From: Betaproteobacteria bacterium
GTDB lineage: Bacteria > Pseudomonadota > Gammaproteobacteria > Burkholderiales > SG8-41
Direction: 5' to 3'
Assembly (NCBI GenBank): GCA_028292065.1
Contig: JAQGNC010000262.1
Coordinates: 1-7,997, forward strand
DNA: 7,997 bases
This document shows, one piece after another, positions 4,156-7,997 of this stretch. Each line of letters begins with the position of its first letter. The stretch's first letter is position 1. The translations under genes and the position numbers were made by a program. The notes beneath the pieces were generated by a model. It searched no databases, was not told the DNA's origin, and was given only the letters and a program-made list of their open reading frames with translations.

Positions 4156-7014
4156 TCAGCCGGTGCTTTGCATCGCGGCCGCGATGCCGGTGATGCTCAA
4201 GAGCATCGCCTCCTGCCACGCCGGCGTGGTGTCGGCGTCGCTGCCGCGCTCGTGCTCGAGCCGCTCGAGCAGTGCGACCTGGAGCTTGCTCAGCGGTCGC
4301 AGCGCGGGGTTGCGCAGCGCGACCGTGCGGCGCACGACCGGTGCGTGGCCGAGCAGGTCGTCCTGCTCGGTGATGCGCAGCACCCACTCGCGCGAGAGGC
4401 GGTGCTCGGCTGCGAGCTGCTCGTGCATGCGGCGGCCGAGCTCGGGCGGCTCGACGCGGGCCGCGTACCACGCGGCGGTGTCGATGTCGGCGCGCAGGAG
4501 CTCGAGCTGCGCGTTGTTGATGACCATGCGAAAGAACAGCCAGTCGCGATACATGCCGGTCAGAAGCTCGACGTTGCCGTGGCCGCTTTCGGAGAACGCC
4601 TTCAGCGCGCTGCCGAGTCCGTACCAGCCCGGGACGACGTAACGGCTCTGCACCCAGGCGAACACCCACGGAATCGCGCGCAGCGCTTCGACGCTGCTCA
4701 GCTTGCGTGAGCGCGACGCGGGACGCGAGGCGATCGGCAGCCGGCTGATGTGCCTGATCGGTGTCGCCTGCGCATAGAAATCCCAGAACTGCGGATCGTC
4801 GTGTACGAGCGCGCGATAGACTTCGAGCGAGCGTGCCGCCATGTGCTGCATCGCTTCCAGCCACTCGGATCTCACGTCCTGCTGCGCGGTCTTGTCGCTC
4901 GCCGCGAGCAGCGCTGCGCTGACGATCTGCTCCATATGGCGATGCCCGAGCGGCGGGACGCCGTAACGAAACGAGATCACCTCGCCCTGCTCGGTGAAGC
5001 GTATGCGGCCGTCGAAGCTGCCCGGCGGCTGCGACAGGATCGCGCGGTTCGCGCGCCCGCCTCCGCGCCCGACGGTCCCGCCGCGGCCGTGGAAGAAGCG
5101 CACGCTCACGCCCGCGTCCCTGCACACGCGCGCGAGGCGCGACTGCGTGTCGTACAGGGTCAGGTTCGCCGCGAGGAAACCGCCGTCCTTGCTGCTGTCC
5201 GAATAGCCCAGCATGATCTCCTGGAAGCTGCCGCGCGCGTTCAGATGCAGTCGATACGCGGGCTCCGCGAAAAGCTCGCGCATGAGCTGCTCGCAACCCT
5301 GCAGGTCGCCGATCGTCTCGAAAAGCGGCACCACGTCGATGTCGCTTTCGATCCTCGGCTCGCCTGCGCCGGAACGGCGGCGCACCAGCCCGGCTTCCTT
5401 CGCGAGCAGCAGCACTTCGAGGATGTCGCTCACGCCGTGGGTCATGCTGATGACGTAAGTATCGACCGCTTCGAGGGAGAAGAGCCTGCGCGCCTGCAGC
5501 ACCACGTGAAAGACATCGAGGACGTTGCGGGCCTGCTCCGAGATCGCCTGCTCGGGTGCGAGCAGTGGGCGCGGGTTGCGGATCTCGCGCGAGAGGAGCG
5601 CGATCTTCTCCGCTTCGGCAAGCGCATCGTAGCCTGCGCCGGCTGGCAGCAATCCGGCCGCGGCCAGCAATTCCTCCACCGCCGCCGCGTGCTCCTCGCT
5701 GTGCTGGCGGACGTCGAGCGTGCCCAGGTGAAAACCGAAGGTCATCGCCTGCGCCGCGAGATGCGCCAGCGGACCTTCGTCCGCGAGGCGCGCGCTCTTG
5801 TTCTCGCGCAGGCTGCGCTGCATCAGCTTCAGGTCATCGAGAAAATGCGCGGCACTCTCGTACGCGGCGGCCGGCGCGGCTGCGTGTGAGCCCGTCGCCG
5901 CGAAGTCGGTGAGCGTCTCGACGTGCGCGAGCGTCGCGCGCAGCCGTGCCTGCACGTAGACGAGCTTGAGCGCGTAAGGCTCGAGACGGTAGCGCCGCAT
6001 CTCGAGCGCGGACAGGGGCACCAGGTGAGCGTCGGCTTCGAGCGATTGCAGCAGCTCGTCGCTCACCGCGGTCAAGCGGGTGCTTTGCGTGAGCTCGCGG
6101 CGCATCGCCTCGACTCGCGCCATGTAGAAACCGACGATGCGCGCCTTGTGGCGGCGCAAGGTCTCCCACGTGATCTGCGGCGTGACGTTCGGGTTGCCGT
6201 CGCGATCGCCGCCGACCCACGAGCGGTAATGCACGAAAGGCCCGATGTCGAAAGCATGGCCGGGATACGCCTGCGCGAGCGCGCGTCGCAAGTCGTCGTG
6301 CAGCCACGCGACGATGTCGAAGATCGAGCGCTCGAAGAAATACAGGGTGTTCGTCGCTTCGTCGGCGACCGTGAGCTGCGAGGCCCGGAGCTCGTCGGTC
6401 TGCCACAGCGCGGTGAGCTCCCACACGAGCGCGCCGGTCGTGGACTGCTCGGCGTTGAGCGGGCCGTCGAGCCGCGGCGCGTCAGGCGGGACCGCACGTT
6501 CCACGAGCGCGTGCGCGATTCGTTGAAGCTTGTCGAGCACCGAGCGGCGGCGCGCTTCGGTCGGATGCGCAGTCAGGGTCGGGCACACGTCGAGGCGGTC
6601 GAGCAGCGTCTGCATGCCGGCCGCGGACAGTCCCGCGCTCTGGAGATCCGCGACGGCCTCCGCGATCGACTCGCTACGCGCAGCGCTGCCGCCCCTCACC
6701 TGCCGCTCGCGGTTGACCCGCACGATCTCCTTCTGCTCGGCGGTGTTCATGAGCTGGAAAAGCATCGTGAACGCACGGATGAGACGCTGGGTGAGCCTCG
6801 GCTCGTTGAGTTCGGGCATGCGCGCGAAAAGCGTGCGCGGATCGCCTTCGGTCTCGGTGTAGAGCCGCCGCGCGATTTCCAGGAGCTGGGTTTCGCCCTG
6901 CTGTGCGAGCACGACACCGAGCAGCTCGTCGAGGAGTGCGATGTCCTCGGCGAGCGGCGTCGAGAGCTCGTAGCGCTGCGGCTCGACGCCGAGAAACGGA
7001 AGGCTCTGGCTCAC
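4156..7014 (-). CDS. ppc: Phosphoenolpyruvate carboxylase
   Basis: This 952-residue cytoplasmic enzyme adds bicarbonate to phosphoenolpyruvate to make oxaloacetate, refilling the TCA cycle. Motifs in order are LTAHPTEARRRSV with catalytic His150, VGGDRDGNPNVTP (267-279), GTLDVRQ with Arg436, MLGYSDSSKDGG with Lys609, FHGRGGTVGRGG with His642, Arg644 and Arg650, FTEQGEVISFRYG, LRAIPWVFAW and a C-terminal end AAAMQSTG. These match E. coli H138, R396, K546, H579, R581 and R587. Length is normal for the family (roughly 870-970). The start is GTG at 7014, fixed by AAGGAG 5 nt upstream; the frame is open further but runs into repeat DNA. Two of four aspartate-inhibitor residues differ from E. coli: Lys773 is Arg841 and Asn881 is Ser950, while Arg832 is kept as Arg901. 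The gene stands alone, divergent from the CREST gene. Confidence 0.98.
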   Translation of the reverse strand: MSQSLPFLGVEPQRYELSTPLAEDIALLDELLGVVLAQQGETQLLEIARRLYTETEGDPRTLFARMPELNEPRLTQRLIRAFTMLFQLMNTAEQKEIVRVNRERQVRGGSAARSESIAEAVADLQSAGLSAAGMQTLLDRLDVCPTLTAHPTEARRRSVLDKLQRIAHALVERAVPPDAPRLDGPLNAEQSTTGALVWELTALWQTDELRASQLTVADEATNTLYFFERSIFDIVAWLHDDLRRALAQAYPGHAFDIGPFVHYRSWVGGDRDGNPNVTPQITWETLRRHKARIVGFYMARVEAMRRELTQSTRLTAVSDELLQSLEADAHLVPLSALEMRRYRLEPYALKLVYVQARLRATLAHVETLTDFAATGSHAAAPAAAYESAAHFLDDLKLMQRSLRENKSARLADEGPLAHLAAQAMTFGFHLGTLDVRQHSEEHAAAVEELLAAAGLLPAGAGYDALAEAEKIALLSREIRNPRPLLAPEQAISEQARNVLDVFHVVLQARRLFSLEAVDTYVISMTHGVSDILEVLLLAKEAGLVRRRSGAGEPRIESDIDVVPLFETIGDLQGCEQLMRELFAEPAYRLHLNARGSFQEIMLGYSDSSKDGGFLAANLTLYDTQSRLARVCRDAGVSVRFFHGRGGTVGRGGGRANRAILSQPPGSFDGRIRFTEQGEVISFRYGVPPLGHRHMEQIVSAALLAASDKTAQQDVRSEWLEAMQHMAARSLEVYRALVHDDPQFWDFYAQATPIRHISRLPIASRPASRSRKLSSVEALRAIPWVFAWVQSRYVVPGWYGLGSALKAFSESGHGNVELLTGMYRDWLFFRMVINNAQLELLRADIDTAAWYAARVEPPELGRRMHEQLAAEHRLSREWVLRITEQDDLLGHAPVVRRTVALRNPALRPLSKLQVALLERLEHERGSDADTTPAWQEAMLLSITGIAAAMQSTG

Positions 7015-7019
7015 GGACA

Positions 7020-7025
7020 CTCCTT
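7020..7025 (-). promoter_or_regulatory. Ribosome binding site of ppc
   Basis: AAGGAG on the minus strand sits 5 nt before the GTG codon at 7014-7012. This supports a GTG start and a protein beginning (f)MSQSLPFLGV, rather than the much longer frame that is open back to 7377. Confidence 0.8.
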
Positions 7026-7160
7026 GTCGCGGGGCTTCGTTCGGGGGCAGACGGTTGCTGCGATGCAAGGTCCGTGCGCGCGCCGGCGCTGCAGGTGCTT
7101 TATCATGAGGGCGCGTTTTCGATGACGCGATGAAAGAAGCCGTCACGAGGCTCTGCATCA

Positions 7161-7238
7161 AACCGGGGACAGACCCCATAAAGCAAAACCGAGCAAAACC
7201 GGGGTCTGTCCCCTCGCGCTGAACCGGGGTTAGTCCCC
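7161..7238. repeat. GGGGTCTGTCCCC inverted-repeat cluster
   Basis: GGGGACAGACCCC at 7165-7177 and GGGGTCTGTCCCC at 7201-7213 are perfect 13-bp reverse complements separated by 23 nt. A diverged third unit, GGGGTTAGTCCCC, lies at 7226-7238. Each unit is preceded by AACC, and the spacer holds a small direct repeat of GCAAAACC (7183-7190 and 7193-7200). This motif is a familiar intergenic repeat in proteobacterial genomes (recollection). It could form a cruciform in DNA or a stem-loop in RNA. Confidence 0.8.
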
Positions 7239-7241
7239 TGG

Positions 7242-7286
7242 TGTCATTGCGAGGAGCGGCGCGACGAAGCAATCGCGAGGCGCTCG
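7242..7286. repeat. Dispersed repeat family A, partial copy
   Basis: It starts TGTCATTGCGAGGAGCGG and ends GCAATCGCGAGGCGCTCG, the same unit as 4102-4146 with a different 3-5 nt centre. It lies directly after the GGGGTCTGTCCCC cluster and about 45 bp before the CREST gene start. Confidence 0.8.
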
Positions 7287-7330
7287 CAAGAATGCGCCTC
7301 TGACCGCGTGACGCGAGGAGAAATCCGCAC

Positions 7331-7996
7331 ATGACGACGAACGCCGTGCGCACGATCGCCTTCGCCGCTGCGCTCATTGCGCCGCTTGCGATCCTGCTCT
7401 TCTTTGCGCCGATCGCGCAGGATCCGCAGTATCACGCGCTCGCCGATTCGCGGGGCCTGCCGGGTGTGCCGAATTTCCTGAACGTGGCGTCGAACGCCGC
7501 GTTCCTCGCGGTCGGTATGCTCGGGATGGCGCTGTGCGTGCGCATGAAACGCCTCGACGCGCGCGTGTCGTGGACCGTCTTCTTCGCGGCGGTCGCGCTG
7601 GTGGCTTTCGGCTCGGCCTACTACCACTGGAGCCCTTCGGACGAGACGCTCGCCTGGGACCGCCTGCCGATGACGGTCGCATTCGCGGCGCTCTTCGCGG
7701 CGCTCGTCGCCGAGCACTTCGATGCGGTCCGGGAACGCCTACTGCTGGTCACGGCTATCGCGGCGGGCGCTGCCAGCATCGTCTGGTGGCGCCATGCCGG
7801 CGACCTGCGGTTCTACGTCTGGGTGCAGCTCGCGCCCTTTCTCGCGATCGCGGTGCTGCTCACGGCATTTGCCGGCCGCTACACCGGGCGGCGCTGGCTC
7901 GCGTGGGGTTTCTTCTTCTACGCGGCTGCGAAAGTCGCGGAATTCGCCGACGCGCCGATCTTCTCGCTCACCTCAGGCGCTCTCAGCGGCCACACG
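7331..7996 (+). CDS. CREST-superfamily membrane hydrolase, alkaline ceramidase-like (3' truncated by window)
   Basis: The first 222 codons are present and the stop lies beyond the window. The protein is hydrophobic, with about seven predicted membrane spans (near 8-28, 53-71, 79-98, 109-127, 137-153, 162-180 and 187-205). It shows the CREST signature: Ser95 and His99 in GSAYYHW, and Asp110 in AWDRLPM. The S-x3-H and H-x10-D spacing equals S77, H81 and D92 of human alkaline ceramidase ACER3. The last visible residues, LSGHT, place His221 where a C-terminal zinc ligand is expected, with a second His due four residues later, outside the window. VPNFLNVASNAAFLAVG (46-62) is also typical of bacterial members. 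Family knowledge suggests a zinc-dependent lipid-amide hydrolase; the substrate is unknown. The start is supported by GAGGAG (7315-7320), 10 nt upstream. Confidence 0.85.
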   Translation, partial: MTTNAVRTIAFAAALIAPLAILLFFAPIAQDPQYHALADSRGLPGVPNFLNVASNAAFLAVGMLGMALCVRMKRLDARVSWTVFFAAVALVAFGSAYYHWSPSDETLAWDRLPMTVAFAALFAALVAEHFDAVRERLLLVTAIAAGAASIVWWRHAGDLRFYVWVQLAPFLAIAVLLTAFAGRYTGRRWLAWGFFFYAAAKVAEFADAPIFSLTSGALSGHT

Positions 7997-7997
7997 C

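Larger units (their letters stand above)
7015..7330. other. Divergent intergenic region between ppc and the CREST gene
   Basis: This 316-bp gap holds the ppc ribosome site, an AT-richer spot at 7099-7106 (TTTATCAT) that could serve as a -10 element on either strand, a GGGGTCTGTCCCC-type repeat cluster (7161-7238) and a family A repeat (7242-7286). No protein gene is supported. No convincing -35/-10 pair was found on either strand. Confidence 0.6.

Noticed and set aside
4750..5889. Plus-strand open frame of 379 codons opposite ppc
   Set aside because: Antisense shadow of ppc with Arg/Ala-rich composition and no domain.
5923..7125. Plus-strand open frame of 400 codons opposite the ppc 5' half
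   Set aside because: Antisense shadow; it ends across the ppc start region and shows no family motif.
7130..7222. Small plus-strand ORF of 30 codons starting at ATG 7130
   Set aside because: Most of it is repeat sequence (GTDP and GSVPS come from the 13-bp inverted repeats) and no ribosome site precedes it.
7015..7377. N-terminal extension of ppc (frame open to an ATG at 7377)
   Set aside because: The added residues are translations of the family A and GGGGTCTGTCCCC repeats, and a good AAGGAG site marks the GTG start at 7014.

Overview
The window is about 8 kb of GC-rich, densely coding bacterial DNA that looks like ordinary chromosome. It most resembles a betaproteobacterium. That placement rests on the GC-rich codon use, the style of the PBP, MmgE/PrpD and PEPC proteins, and four kinds of small dispersed palindromic repeat common in such genomes. 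It is an inference; no rRNA or other marker gene is present. I see no tRNA, rRNA, CRISPR array, transposase, phage gene or toxin-antitoxin pair.

Layout, left to right. (1) The 3' end of a penicillin-binding transpeptidase gene (+, 3-554). (2) A convergent gap holding two palindromic repeats (562-657 and 667-733). (3) An MmgE/PrpD-family gene (-, 730-2127). (4) A divergent gap filled almost entirely by a 214-bp hairpin-rich element with 29-bp inverted ends (2183-2396). (5) A DUF72/YecE-like gene (+, 2412-3167), followed 73 bp later by an aquaporin Z gene (+, 3241-3990). (6) A second convergent gap, again full of repeat sequence (4010-4058 inverted and 4102-4146). (7) The phosphoenolpyruvate carboxylase gene ppc (-, 4156-7014). 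(8) A 316-bp divergent gap with a GGGGTCTGTCCCC-type inverted repeat and another copy of the first repeat family. (9) The first 222 codons of a membrane protein with the CREST/alkaline ceramidase signature (+, 7331 to the window end).

The genes do not form one pathway. They cover cell-wall cross-linking (PBP), an acid dehydratase/decarboxylase-type enzyme of unknown substrate (MmgE/PrpD), an uncharacterised TIM-barrel protein (DUF72), water flux (AqpZ), anaplerotic oxaloacetate supply (PEPC) and a putative lipid-amide hydrolase (CREST). Only DUF72 and aqpZ could share a transcript.

I found no convincing new multi-gene system. The points worth a second look are the repeat elements, which sit at both convergent gene junctions and in both divergent promoter regions (one with G-quadruplex-capable ends facing both flanking genes), substitutions at two aspartate-inhibition residues of PEPC, and the CREST-type membrane hydrolase.
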